DNA of 64,000 bases from Agriotes lineatus (Eukaryota; Arthropoda; Insecta; Coleoptera; Elateridae): assembly GCA_940337035.1 (NCBI GenBank), contig CALNHX010007652.1, positions 1 to 64,000 of the forward strand. Direction: 5' to 3'. Under the pieces are notes generated by a model that saw only the letters and a program-made list of their open reading frames with translations, did no database searches and had not been told where the DNA came from. Positions 1 to 11,058 of this stretch are shown here, in pieces. The translations under genes were made by a program, and so were the position numbers. Position 1 is the stretch's first letter, and every line of letters starts with the position of its first letter.

Positions 1-243
1 GAACCGATCCGCTGCTACAACATCGCCGGCAGTAGTTGCGAAGAGAAGAAGGAAGTGGATAAGGAATTAAAAACTAAAATCTGCAACGAAATTCGATCGC
101 TCGCCGATAATATGGACTTCTCAAACGACATACAGAATATGATCTGTTTAATGGAAATGATGTGCGAAGGCGGCTTAGTCGACATCATTGAAGATTGCAA
201 ATATAAGATTCATACCACGTGCGCAGAGTGTAGTAATTATTAA
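1..243 (+). CDS. 3' end of a small cysteine-rich protein (partial)
   Basis: Frame 1 is open from the first base to TAA at 241-243, giving 80 residues with eight cysteines and an acidic/lysine-rich composition. There is no convincing internal start, so this is probably the last exon or C-terminal part of a gene beginning left of the window. The even cysteine number suggests a small secreted, disulfide-bonded protein, but no signal peptide is in view and I do not recognise the family. Only the reading frame and the cysteines are seen directly; secretion is inference. Confidence 0.45.
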   Translation, partial: EPIRCYNIAGSSCEEKKEVDKELKTKICNEIRSLADNMDFSNDIQNMICLMEMMCEGGLVDIIEDCKYKIHTTCAECSNY

Positions 244-690
244 GTCGTTAATATTATGTATAAAACTTACATTGTTAATGGCAATGTACTTTTTGCTTAA
301 TTATTATATGGCATACTTGCAGCAATTTTTTATTGTTTCTTTTTTGCATTCGATTATTATCGAAAGCGCTCCCATAAAAAGACTAGTGGCTAGAAAGCAG
401 GTTTAAAGGGAGCCGGAACGGGCCTAAACAGGTCAGAAACAGGCCAGAAACAGGTCTGAACGGGTCAGAAACAAAAAAACGCTCGAAAAAAGTTAATAAC
501 ATCAACGGAAACCCAACCAATTTTTGTATTAACACGACAGCGGACCAATCATCGCGAAATTTTTGTTTTGTACAAATCGAGTTTTGCGTGGTGCCGTCTT
601 TCTGGTGTTTTTAACAACTTCGGCGAGAGAAATGTAAAAGAAAAATGTGCGGTTGTTTCCATCGGCGCGAAGATGTTTCACAACTAGTAT
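244..690. other. intergenic stretch with short direct repeats
   Basis: No coding feature supported. Positions 425-472 hold four to five imperfect 11-bp direct repeats of the form CAGGTCAGAAA. Confidence 0.4.
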
Positions 691-751
691 AATATATAGT
701 AGGTATATCAAAGTGGAGGACGCGGAAAACCTCGTATATAAAAAAAAATAT

Positions 752-810
752 GTAAGTGTTACAACCGTTTAGACGGCTTAAAATTAATATTGTTTCTCTA
801 TAATTTGCAG
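752..810 (+). other. 59-nt 5' intron of paralogue A
   Basis: Donor GTAAGT at 752 and acceptor TTTGCAG ending at 810 are conserved in place and sequence in paralogue B (3375-3434). Conservation of both splice signals between two diverged copies supports a real intron. It lies upstream of the first usable ATG, so it is most likely in the 5' UTR of this copy. Confidence 0.6.
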
Positions 811-938
811 TTAGCAAAAAGGATATACGTTCAACTCTCATCCAAACAACAACAATTAAGAGCAACTGAACGCATTAACCCTTCTACCCCCCCCCCCCCA
901 AAAAAAACACCAACAACGGTAACGATTCGAAGGTGATA

Positions 939-1868
939 ATGTATCCCAGCAGACAAATAGCTTCTTATACATCTTATAATTACGATTTGTTATTGAGCGA
1001 CTACGAGAGATTTACAAAAGTCAGAGCCGAAAACATTCCAAAGTACATTGAAAAATTCAAAGGAGGTTATTTGGCTGGTAGCGCAGTATTTTTTTTATTT
1101 TGCCAACAATTTAATCTGGAAACGAATTTTCTAATTAAAAACGGCAATAACGATTATGATATTTTATACCCATATACAAACGACCGTCAGATGCATTCAA
1201 CGATCAGTAAAATAGGATACGATCCTTGTTGTCGAGCTCGATGGAATAAAAGAATGCGATGTTATTACGAAGAGCACAATCGTCGCCCAATAACAATTCA
1301 AGTTCAATTTTTATTCGAACATCCCAAGCAAATATTTGAAGTTTACGATTTCAACTTCTTATGTTTATATTTGGATATCGATGGTAGAGTTTTCGTGCTA
1401 TCGACTCAGTTTTTGCATTTTCTAACGACCGGATTAATTATTTATAAAACGTTTGATTTCAAGCTTCGAGAACACAGATTTTTAAAATATTTAGGTGGTA
1501 ATGTGTTTTATGAGATTTTTAAGAATGAATATCATAAAATAGGATTTAGACGTTGTCTTTCATCATTAAGGTCGCTTCTTAATAAACCAGTTAGTTATAT
1601 TACAAATGATTATATAAGCAAAAAATGTATTTTTATGGAGGTTAAGTCTAGAAAAACATTCGATCTGCACTCAGTCGCTTACCATTATCATGTTCCGATT
1701 AAACAAAGATTTAGAAAAGCGGTATATAAATTAATCGTTTACAATAGAATTTGGAAGAGAATCTGCGTAATTCGACATTTTCAAGTGGTATTAAATGAAT
1801 TTGAGGATTATCTGTATAGTCCATTTACCAAACCGGTTTTCAGTAGAATTGCATGCAAAAATAAATAG
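939..1868 (+). CDS. Nucleotidyltransferase-like protein, paralogue A
   Basis: 309 residues from the ATG at 939, chosen because it aligns exactly with the ATG of the downstream paralogue. Residues 42-54 carry a Gly-Gly...Gly47-Ser48 stretch in a hydrophobic context. It is followed 23 residues later by Asp72-Tyr-Asp74, flanked by hydrophobic residues. This matches the general hG[GS]...[DE]h[DE]h signature of the nucleotidyltransferase fold, though the spacing is longer than usual. A conserved aromatic block near residues 125-155 and a basic C-terminal helical region follow. No signal peptide or membrane helix is evident. In the spliced leader a C/A homopolymer run (887-907) puts upstream codons out of frame with the ATG, unlike in the sister copy. 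Function and substrate are unknown. Such domains also occur in large DNA viruses, so a viral or mobile origin is possible but not shown. Confidence 0.68.
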   Translation: MYPSRQIASYTSYNYDLLLSDYERFTKVRAENIPKYIEKFKGGYLAGSAVFFLFCQQFNLETNFLIKNGNNDYDILYPYTNDRQMHSTISKIGYDPCCRARWNKRMRCYYEEHNRRPITIQVQFLFEHPKQIFEVYDFNFLCLYLDIDGRVFVLSTQFLHFLTTGLIIYKTFDFKLREHRFLKYLGGNVFYEIFKNEYHKIGFRRCLSSLRSLLNKPVSYITNDYISKKCIFMEVKSRKTFDLHSVAYHYHVPIKQRFRKAVYKLIVYNRIWKRICVIRHFQVVLNEFEDYLYSPFTKPVFSRIACKNK

Positions 1869-2850
1869 ATTAAAGTTTAGATAAACATTTTACGATAGCA
1901 ATATAGTACCGGCTCTATCTAGTTTTATTTAAACAAAATTATTAAAAAAAAAGAAATGCTTTTATAGTGACACGATCCCGAAAGGATTCCAAAAATGCCG
2001 TGATTGTCCTTTTGGTAAATGTTTTTTTTTTCAAAATTACACCAATATAGACAAATTGACCGGTTCGTGTTTTTTTAGCAGTATACCGGATGACAACGAG
2101 ATCAGTGCCATGTCTCTATCTCGTTTGCTTATAAACGGATTTGAATGAAACTTGTTACAACGATAATAAACGTAATTTCGAATTGAGAGATAGAGATATA
2201 ATCCAAATGGCCGACTTCAAGTTTCACCGAAAATGTCAATAACTTTAATTTTTTAAATGAGTGTTGACAAATTTGCTTAGGTAATTCCCAAAAAAAAAAT
2301 TTAAAAATTTATTTATTAAAACGTATATCTGTCTTATGTAAAGATAAAGAAAGTGGTCTGTGACGCATGTCGTTAGATTGATCATCAAGTTTTCTATCTA
2401 ACGGCGCGGTGATCCTTGGTAGGAGCCATTTAAAAAATCGACTTTCTCGTAAAACACGTTTAGCAAATTTTATTCCTTCATGGAAGATGTGTTATTGATC
2501 AAACTAATAAAATATGTATTATTATGGTTTACTAGAGTCATTTAGAACGCACTTTCTTCAATCACGGCTTTCTATAAAAAAAATTAAAAAAGAATTTTTT
2601 GTTTAGAAAAATTCAAATTTAGCAAAAGTATCGCATGTAATTTGAGCTGTGCATTCCAAAAAAAAAAAAAAAAAAAAATTAAAATGTATAGAGCGATCCA
2701 TTTAAAAAATCAAAGGTAACGGCACTTCTGGTGAAACCGGAAGTTGACCATTCCATCAGAAATTATGTCTACTATCCACGCATTAAATTTTATCCAAATT
2801 TATTCATGAATAAAGGAGATGTAAGCATGGGCCTGGTTTCATTATCATCC
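1869..2850. other. spacer between the paralogues
   Basis: AT-rich, no supported gene. It contains several A-runs (for example 2657-2676). Two segments (about 2420-2470 and 2700-2800) are loosely similar to each other. No promoter was recognised before 2855. Confidence 0.4.
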
Positions 2851-2854
2851 CGGG

Positions 2855-2862
2855 TATATAAA
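2855..2862 (+). promoter_or_regulatory. TATA box upstream of paralogue B
   Basis: TATATAAA in a local G/C context (CGGG before, CG after). A match to the arthropod initiator core (TTCAGTT, 2873-2879) lies about 20 nt downstream, closer than the usual 30, so the start point is uncertain. It lies 720 nt before the ATG of paralogue B and upstream of the acidic exon candidate. Confidence 0.4.
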
Positions 2863-2991
2863 CGATGCTCAATTCAGTTAAATTATTTGACTATCTAAAA
2901 GATAATCACACGCGCGAACTTTTTAAATAACCAACAAGAAGAAACGATTGTGCCTATAAAATATTAAACGATTCGCGTGAGCTACCTATTT

Positions 2992-3016
2992 TATATATAT
3001 ATATATATATATATAT
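2992..3016. repeat. (TA)n microsatellite
   Basis: About 12 uninterrupted TA dinucleotides. Confidence 0.9.
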
Positions 3017-3037
3017 GGACTTGATATATCGATAAAG

Positions 3038-3262
3038 ACTCGCAATCGTCTAATATAAATGATACGATTGCTACGGATATCGATGAAAATGAAATGGATA
3101 CAGAAATCTTTCAATATCAAAACTATTTAGATCGATCTATCGAAAACAATAAATTTTTAAAGTAAAGACTCCACTGAAGACGAACGAGACGAACAAGACG
3201 AAGAAGGACTTTTGGCGGAGTTACAACAAAGTTTGTTCCCTCAACCTCTAGACAAAAATCAG
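3038..3262 (+). pseudogene. acidic exon candidate upstream of paralogue B, frame broken
   Basis: Two overlapping open stretches read as an acidic, glutamine-rich segment: frame one to the stop at 3163-3165, frame two from 3161 to 3262. A one-base indel near 3160 would join them. The second stretch ends in CAG followed by GTTGAG (a possible donor at 3263), in phase 0 with the acceptor at 3434. Codons 3435-3575 are open and in frame with the paralogue B ATG. The product could therefore have an N-terminal extension of 80 or more residues, now broken. The alternative is a chance low-complexity reading frame. Confidence 0.3.
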
Positions 3263-3575
3263 GTTGAGTGTATTTTATTTTAGTCGTAAGATTGACTATA
3301 ATTTATTATATTACATCTGAAAGAAGTTTTGTAGAAGCGGAGAACGCGGAAAAACCCGTTTATAAAAAAAATATGTAAGTGTTACAACCGTTTGGACGGC
3401 TTAAAATTAATATTTGTTTCTCTACAATTTGCAGTTAGAAAAAAAGATATACGTTCAAATCTCCTTCGAACAACAATTAAGCGCAGCTGAACGCATTAAC
3501 TCTTCCACACTCCTCCCCCCCCCCCCTCTCCCCATAAAAGAATCAACGACAACCCTTAACGATTCGAAAGAGATA

Positions 3576-4565
3576 ATGTATCCTAGCAGAGAAATAGCTT
3601 CTTATACATGTTATAATTACGATTTATTATTGAGCGACTACGACAGATTTACAAAAGTCAGAGCCGAATACATTCCAAAGTACATTGATAAATTCAAAGG
3701 AGGTTATTTAGCTGGCAGCGGAGCATTTTTTTTATTTTGTAAACAATTTAATCTAGAAACTAATTATCTAATTAAACACTCTACTAACGATTATGATATT
3801 TTATACCCCTATACAAATGACTTCGGGATGCTTTCGACGATCGGTGAAATAGGATATGATCGTGAAAATCAGTATCTGTGGAAGAACAAAATTCGCTATT
3901 ATAATAAGCAGAATCGTCGCACAATAACAGTTCGGTTTCTATTCGAACAACCCAAGCAAATATTTGAAGTTTACGATTTCAACTTCTTATGTTTATATTT
4001 GGATATCGATGGTAGAGTTTTCGTGCTATCGACTCAGTTTTTGCATTTTCTAACGACCGGATTAATTATTTATAAAACATTTGATTTCAAGCTTCGAGAA
4101 TATAGATTTACAAGATATTTAGGTGATAGCGTGTTTTATGAAATTTTTAAGGACGAGTATGATAAAATAGAATTTAGACGTTGTCTTCATTCATTAAGTT
4201 CGCTTTCTAAACCGGTTACTTATATTTTTAAACCGATCAATTTCATTACAAACGATTATATGAGCAAAAAATGTATTTTTATGGACGTTAAGGCTAAAGC
4301 GATATACACGTCAAACTCGAAGCTCCACGTCGATTATTATGCTCCGGTTAAACAGAAATTCAGAAAAGCGGTATATAAATTAATCGTTTACAATAGAATT
4401 TGGAAGAGAATCTGCGTAATTCGACATTTTCAAGTGGTATTAAATGAATTTGACGATTATTTGTATGTTCCATTGCCCAAACCGGTTTTTAGTAGAATTG
4501 TAGGCAAAAAATATTACGAAGAGAGCTTAGAAGAATATCGAACGAATAAACGATTAAAATTTTAA
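3576..4565 (+). CDS. Nucleotidyltransferase-like protein, paralogue B
   Basis: 329 residues from the ATG at 3576, aligned with paralogue A (939). The Gly47-Ser48 and Asp72-x-Asp74 positions are conserved exactly. The C-terminus is about 12 residues longer and a short insertion follows the region near residue 215. The frame is open upstream to 3414, so initiation could be further 5' if the conserved intron (donor 3375 or 3263, acceptor 3434) joins an upstream coding exon. Both copies lie head-to-tail 1.7 kb apart, indicating tandem duplication. DNA identity is patchy: nearly perfect over two core blocks, far lower between them. Function unknown; the fold assignment is inference from motif spacing alone. 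Confidence 0.68.
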   Translation: MYPSREIASYTCYNYDLLLSDYDRFTKVRAEYIPKYIDKFKGGYLAGSGAFFLFCKQFNLETNYLIKHSTNDYDILYPYTNDFGMLSTIGEIGYDRENQYLWKNKIRYYNKQNRRTITVRFLFEQPKQIFEVYDFNFLCLYLDIDGRVFVLSTQFLHFLTTGLIIYKTFDFKLREYRFTRYLGDSVFYEIFKDEYDKIEFRRCLHSLSSLSKPVTYIFKPINFITNDYMSKKCIFMDVKAKAIYTSNSKLHVDYYAPVKQKFRKAVYKLIVYNRIWKRICVIRHFQVVLNEFDDYLYVPLPKPVFSRIVGKKYYEESLEEYRTNKRLKF

Positions 4566-5040
4566 ATAAACATTTTTACGACGACATTATACTGGTTCTA
4601 TAGAAATGTCAAAGTATAACACATTTAACATTAGGCACAATTAACGTTAGAACTAACCTCGTTGGACACATTAAAAGAAAGGTTGCGCTCTCGGTACTCT
4701 ATTATGTCATATACAAACGCAATGTCTTTACTATAAATCCACGGATAATAAAAGAAAATCTGCGAATAACGATTCCTCGAAGGGGGGGGAGGGGTGGAGA
4801 TCATTATTCGCTAAACGCGAGTTGATCTTAAAACATATACATATAACGCTGCGCAACGGGTTATTTTTAATCTGACGATGATAATGATGTTACTGTTGTT
4901 GTTTACTTTTCCATTTTACAAGAAATTAGATTAATCGGATTAGTATATTTATTAACAATATAATATTTTGTATGTTTATTAATCATAAGTGACTATGTAA
5001 ATTGGTTAAAATAAATAAGTATATAAAAAGAAGCGGTTTT
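4566..5040. other. 3' flank of paralogue B
   Basis: No gene seen. An AT-rich 3' UTR-like stretch with AATAAA-type motifs (for example near 4565 and 4748) and a short G-run near 4782. Confidence 0.35.
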
Positions 5041-5046
5041 TTTGTA

Positions 5047-5069
5047 CAACAACAACAACAACAACAACA
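5047..5069. repeat. (CAA)n microsatellite
   Basis: Seven to eight CAA units just before the GT tract. Confidence 0.85.
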
Positions 5070-5096
5070 CAAGCTAAAAAATCTTCTGCCATAGAA

Positions 5097-5100
<4 letters not shown>

Positions 5101-5189
<89 letters not shown>
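5101..5189. repeat. (GT)n microsatellite, about 44 units
   Basis: 89 bp of perfect GT dinucleotides. It creates open frames on both strands that are not genes. Confidence 0.95.
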
Positions 5190-5191
<2 letters not shown>

Positions 5192-6130
5192 CACGTGTGC
5201 CATTAACTATGGCATATCGCTATAATGTCACTTTTGACACTAATAGCTATGTCAAAAGGGGGCCAGTATTTAACTCGGGTATAGGTTATTTTGTAGTACT
5301 TGAGAAATTGTACCTGGGTACACGACATGTGACTTAGTCGATTAGAATCATTTTTCCATGGTCTTCTATTAAAATTTTGCAAATAACAGCAGTTTCTGCC
5401 AGTAAAATTCAACCATCCTATAAATCGTTAAAATCAGCATGAATTGTTAATAACAAACAAATTATGGCTGAAAGCTGAAATTGTTATTTTTTTGTGTTTT
5501 TTTAAAATAAAGCAGATTGTTCAATAATTTTTAAATTATCGCTCAGTAATAAAATACTCAACTTAACAGACTTCGTATGTCTCTTAAGGTTTCTGAGACC
5601 TCAGCGGAGGGACTCGATTTATTATAAATAACGGCTATACGGGGAAATTTGGTGTTTTTGGCACACCTTGTGGGTAAGTAGCTCGCATTTACCTATAAAA
5701 TTACAAAACTAAGTATGTTTTTAATGGCAATAGATATATTTTGTATCATTTTCGGATTTATTCATTTAAAATTGTTTTTCAGTGCTACTAAAATATATAG
5801 TTATATACTATGCGTTTAAAAAGAAATTACATAAGGGTTGGCTATAGAAGATAAAAGTAATGTCAACAGCAAGCTTTAGAATTTATTAACTGTCATCACT
5901 GTTGTCGGTACTGTAAGCTTATATTATACGCTGTTATCGTGATTGAAGATTCTAAAGGTTGCTGTCTCTAACGCTTGTTGTTGTTAACATTAGTTTTATT
6001 TTCCATGGCCAACCCATCGGTATTAAAAATGTAAAATACCGAATACCGGTATTAAGAGTTTGGCCCGGTATTGTAAGCACTACATACCACATGCTTCAAG
6101 CAAGATTATTGTAAAGCTGAATTTTTTATT
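5190..6130. other. spacer, no gene
   Basis: No coding signal. A short palindrome around ACCGAATACCGGTATT lies at about 6037-6053. A TTTATTTTAG near 6125-6134 could be a splice acceptor for a 5' UTR exon of the next gene. Confidence 0.35.
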
Positions 6131-6169
6131 TTAGGGTGGAATGCAAATCATAATCGCAAAAGTGTAATT

Positions 6170-8982
6170 ATGTTGGCTGCAACTGAAGTGAATAATATGC
6201 AGGTGGCTACCGAGCTTCATTCTGAAGTCAATACACCTATAGTATATTATGAAGTAGCAAATGTCTTGCAGGCAAAGAAAAATATTATTACGAAAGACGT
6301 ATTACAGGATTGTGAATTCGATGCGGTTCCAACATGTCATATAGACAGCACTACAAATACTAATAAAGATAGTGGGTTTATGGCAATTGAAAATTATTTT
6401 CAATATAGGACACGACATAAGGAATTACATAACGATGATTGTCATATGCGAGACGACTTCGTATTAAACAACGTGGTCATACCAGAAATACCATTGATAA
6501 CATATAAAGCAGGAAATGAGGATTGGGATGACGACAGTATTGTGGAGTCATCTGGAAGTGAATATGTTCCATCTGAAAACGATAATAATGATGACTCAGA
6601 TGATGAAGAAAGCTGGAAAGAACCAATCCCACATCAAAAAAGCAATATCCAGGAAGAGGAGTTAGAAAACCCCAAACCGATAAAAAAAATCGTTAACAGA
6701 CGCAATAATATGGATTGCACAGGTAAAGAATATTCCATTGCCATAGTTAACTCTTCGAAAGATGGCGCTACCGGGAAAAGAATCCGTGATAAGGTCCATT
6801 CATGCTATTTTTGTCATAAAAACTTAAAACAACTAGCAATACACTTTGAAAAAGTCCATAGCGATGAAAGTGAAGTTGCTAAACTGTTAGCTATGCCAAA
6901 AAACTGTAAGGAACGAAGAAATGGCTTTGGAAATTTACTTAAAATCGGAGATTACTATCATAATTGTGAAATTTTAATGAAAAAAGAAGGAGAATTGATT
7001 TTAGTGAGAAGGCCCACTCCGCAAGAAAAAGTTTTATTGGACTACAATGATTATGGTCCTTGTCCAGACTGTTTGGGTTTTATGTTAAAAAAACATATAT
7101 GGCATCATTTAAAATACGGGTGTACCGCAAAAAAGATTAATGAAAGTGGTAGCATGCATCGAAAACCAATGTCCGAAAGTGCAGCTTTGATATCTCACAC
7201 TTTTGGCGACAAACTTTCCAATCATTTTGTTTTTAATATTCTTACCAAGTTAAAAGAAGATAGGATTTCATTGGTATGTCGGCAAGATAATCTGATTAAG
7301 CAGTTTGGTGCATTACAATTTGAGAAGTACCATATCACTCAGTGTGAACTTATACGGCAAACAATGCGACAGTTATCAAGATTGGTTTTGGAACTCAGGA
7401 GATTAGATCCAAGTAATTGCTGGCTTTCTCAATGGCTAAGACCAGACTGCTTCGATTTAATAATATCGGCGGTTAAAAATATATGCACAGTATGTTATCA
7501 AACAATAAATAGGCCACAGTTTTCAATTCCATCCTTAGCTCTAAAATTGGGGCACAGTCTAAGAAAATGTATTGCTATTGAAAGAGGAAATGCGTTGAGA
7601 AGAGGTGACCTACAACGAAATGAAAACTTAAGTTCGCTATTAACTATTATGGATTTGGAATGGACCATTAAAATATCATCTAATGCCCTTGCAACATTGC
7701 ACACACGAAAAATTAATGCCACTGAATTACTACCTTTAACAGACGATCTTATTAAATTAAACAGTTTCCTTAACAGTGAAATGACAGCATGCAAACAATT
7801 GCTGTTAACTTCTTCTTCTAAGACATACCAAAATTGGAGTCGATTGGCAGCAGTGGCACTATCCAAAATAGTGCTATTTAATAAAAGACGCTCTGGAGAA
7901 GCTTCAGAAATGACCTTGGAACAATATTCTTCACGACCAAATTGGACACAAAGTGGCACAGAGAAGTTTAGAAAGACATTATCTCCACTTGAACTCGAAT
8001 TGGCATCTAGATTGACGCTGATTGAAATTGTTGGTAAACGTCATAGAAAGGTTAGTGTTTTACTCACTGATGATGTGAAACAAGTAATAGACTTGTTAAT
8101 AAAAACTCGATCTGATGTATGTGTTTCTAAAGAAAATTCTTATATTTTTGCTAGAGGAAATGATTCTAAAGAACATATAAGAGGTCACGATTGTTTGAAA
8201 AAATTGTGCTCAGAAGCCGACCTGCAACAACCTGAACTAATAAATGGTACTCAATTAAGAAAGTATATAGCTACCGTGTGCCAAATATTTAATTTAACCG
8301 AGAATGAGAGTGAATGGTTAGCTCGTCATTTAGGGCACGACATAAGGGCGCACAGAGATTTTTATAGACTTCACGATTCATCTATTGAAATGACAAAAGT
8401 CAGCAGACTATTAATGGCAGTAGAGCATGGGGAGGCTAGTAAATTTCATGGAAAGAAGTTAAATGAAATAAATATAACTGGTAAGTAATCGAATTGAAGT
8501 GTCAACTCTAATTTAATGTACAATATTATTTTTATTCAGATTTGCCTGCGCTTGAGAACGAGGAGGAGGATAACGTAGAAGACAGTGACGGTGAAGAAAA
8601 TAATCAAGAAAACAGTGCAGATGATACACAAGCTGCGGAAGATGTAATATCAACAATATCTTCAAATATCAGGAAAGCTAAACTCAATAGTGCTGTAACT
8701 AAAGCTAAACCCAACGAAGTTGTAACGAATAAAACAAAGTCAACTAGAAAGATCACAAAATGCGCACGTCAAGCTGCTACCAAGAGGCCATGGAGTGAAC
8801 AAGAATCTGGTGCAGTAATATCATTCTTTAAGACGAATATAAAAGCATCAAAAATTCCAGGAAAAGTGCAATGCGAACAATGTATGGAATTACATCGTAA
8901 CGTTTTATCATCTAGATCATGGAAAGACATTAAATATTACGTCAAAAATTATGTAACTAAAACTAAACAGGGGAGAGCATAA
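6170..8982 (+). CDS. Zinc-finger / tyrosine-recombinase-like protein (Crypton-derived), two exons
   Basis: Exon 1 is 6170-8480, the intron 8481-8539 (GTAAGT...TTCAG) and exon 2 8540-8982. Phases match (1 base + 2), giving 918 codons with the stop. Order: acidic N-terminus (about residues 115-150); a C2H2-like finger at 212-230; a second Cys/His cluster at 298-318; a long helical region; then a C-terminal domain resembling tyrosine recombinases with Arg697, His720/His723, Arg726 and Tyr732. Exon 2 adds an acidic linker and a Trp-rich SANT-like tail with a Cys-x-x-Cys. This architecture recurs as multi-copy genes in animals. It resembles Crypton-type recombinase genes, but the HxxR histidine is replaced by Thr, so activity is doubtful. 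No terminal repeats were found. It may be a recent mobile copy or a domesticated gene; the fully open frame favours recent activity or selection. Confidence 0.72.
8481..8539 (+). other. 59-nt intron of the recombinase-like gene
   Basis: GTAAGT donor and TTATTCAG acceptor. Splicing preserves the frame across a Gly/Asp junction codon, whereas the unspliced frame stops at 8486-8488. Confidence 0.8.
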
Positions 8983-9237
8983 ATGTATTTATGTACCTTT
9001 CAGTTGTATTTGTCGATGCATTTATCTCTATAAGGAATTATTTTTATTCGCAGCTTAGTTATATCTACCTATTTAGTATTTTTACAATGATATACAATAT
9101 TTAATCAATGTAAATTTTTAAAGCGTATATAAATTGTTTACTCAACATAAAACTTGTAAAATGTATGGAATGTTGCAAAATCACAAAATGAGAAGAAAAT
9201 TGGCGTATTTGTCACAAAATCTACACCAAATTTTGAA

Positions 9238-9243
9238 AATAAA
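9238..9243 (+). terminator. candidate polyadenylation signal
   Basis: AATAAA 255 nt after the stop of the recombinase-like gene. Assigned by position only. Confidence 0.35.
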
Positions 9244-9447
9244 AGAAAACGCTAGTCATATTGGATTATAATTTTCGTTTAATATGTATAGTTATAGGTT
9301 TTTTATTTATTAATCACATTAAATTTGTCTAGTTTTTCGTGTAGGTGGTAAAGAGGTATAAAGAATGAAAAGGGTAGGTACTGGCAATTGAAGCAATATA
9401 TCCTTGTGATTTAGAATCTTGCCCATAACTCTACGTAACCTTAAAAT

Positions 9448-9451
<4 letters not shown>

Positions 9452-9508
<57 letters not shown>
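9452..9508. repeat. (AC)n microsatellite
   Basis: 57 bp of perfect AC dinucleotides. Confidence 0.95.
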
Positions 9509-9510
<2 letters not shown>

Positions 9511-9755
9511 ACACACATTCGTCCATCAATTTTCCAAAATAATGGCATACTTATACACTCCAACCGTCAACCATTAACTATGACCTATATTCCTTTAGCA
9601 GGAGTGCATACCTTTCACATGGAGTGTATGTAAATTTTGATAAGTACAGCCATTTACTAGATAAAGTAGCAAGCTAACGCAATGACAAAATGTGACTATG
9701 CCACAATTCAGGCCAGGGGGTAAATATGCCATAAAGATCGTCGGCGCCTGTATGC

Positions 9756-9779
9756 GTGTGTGTGTGTGTGTGTGTGTGT
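9756..9779. repeat. (GT)n microsatellite
   Basis: 24 bp of perfect GT dinucleotides. Confidence 0.9.
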
Positions 9780-10648
9780 TGAGCCGACATATTTTTATAG
9801 TCGTATATGCAATCAAATATTTGGCAGTTACTTTTTTCCGAACAACTTATCTATGTATGTACATACACTGGGCTTTGAAACGGTATGTTTATATATACAG
9901 GGTTTAACAACTAACCGTTCACATGAAGGGCTTTACAACATACTGTTTATCCGTATATATATATATCTTTGACGTGTTTGGTAATTTACTTTATGCTCTC
10001 AAATGTTAGTATTTGTAATCTATTTTAATTGCAACTATTGTAAGCATGCCGTTCTTGATATCTGTTATCTGTTCAGCTTAGAACTGCAATTTGATGACGC
10101 ACTTTACAGTAAATAATACCAATGTTCGCGTTATCAAAATACGATTATGGGCGACTACTACAGTTTCACGAAAACTTGCATGAAAGATAACAATTATGTA
10201 AATAACATAAGAAATAGATGTTAATAAATGATAGTATTTAGATTATTCTCTATATTTTCGTATAAAATACTAGTGGCTTGGGTTTTGGCAACAATATGTG
10301 TTATTCTGAATATGAGTTGCTGCTGTGACGAAAACAATCGCGAGCGCAAAGCCCAAAATAATATTTTATGTCCTATACCAGTACATTAATTGAAATTAAT
10401 GACTCTATTTTAAGGTATCTTAGATACAAAATAACGCTCCAGGGCAATTATTTTCTTCATAAGAACACAGTATTTGTTTCCATGGATACAACTTTATTAT
10501 GCACCACTGTCACAATGAAAATTAATGACAGCTCAGCTAATGTCACAAATCTAACTTAGATCAGCTAATTAGATCAATTTTAAATACTATATCATATTAA
10601 TTATATGAATTGAATATGAATATGAATTATGTAAGACATAAATCCTTG
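9780..10648. other. spacer, no gene
   Basis: AT-rich with short TA tracts near 9952-9966. Nothing coding is supported. Confidence 0.35.
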
Positions 10649-10771
10649 AAGGCACCACGGGCATTATGAGCTAAGAGCCCGCGATTGTTGTACACACCTC
10701 GGGCCAAAGCCCTCGGTTAGCACACTAACAATCTTGGGCTCTTATTTTACTCATAATGCCCTTGGTACCTT
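10649..10771. repeat. palindromic MITE-like hairpin
   Basis: The left end AAGGCACCACGGGCATTATG pairs with the right end read in reverse complement (AAGGTACCAAGGGCATTATG). Pairing continues through an AAGAGCCC-type core. A 123-bp near-complete hairpin with no coding capacity. Confidence 0.7.
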
Positions 10772-10984
10772 AATAACTATAAAAAATAATCTGGTATAAT
10801 ACACGAGCACACGGTGATCTTATAATTGTAAAACATTTGTTTTTAGCTACTCTACTACATTATACAGAGTGTTTAAAAAATACGTTCGAATATTTTACCC
10901 ACTTATAGATATCATCAATGCAAATTAAAAAAATCCTAATAAACATGTTATAGATATTAACAATACAAGTTTGATTATGAGCAT

Positions 10985-11058
10985 CTTAACGATAGGAGTT
11001 TGATTGCCAAAACTAGGCGGTGAGCCGAGTTTTGACCAATCAAACGAGTCTCGTTAAG
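10985..11058. repeat. small palindrome
   Basis: Arms of about 33 bp beginning CTTAACGA and ending TCGTTAAG, centred near 11022 on GGCGGTGAGCC. Confidence 0.6.

Noticed and set aside
5006..5337. Open frames across the GT tract on both strands
   Set aside because: They are made by the dinucleotide repeat (poly Thr-His or Cys-Val) and have no other coding support.
7498..7959. 153-codon minus-strand frame
   Set aside because: Antisense to the strongly coding recombinase-like exon.
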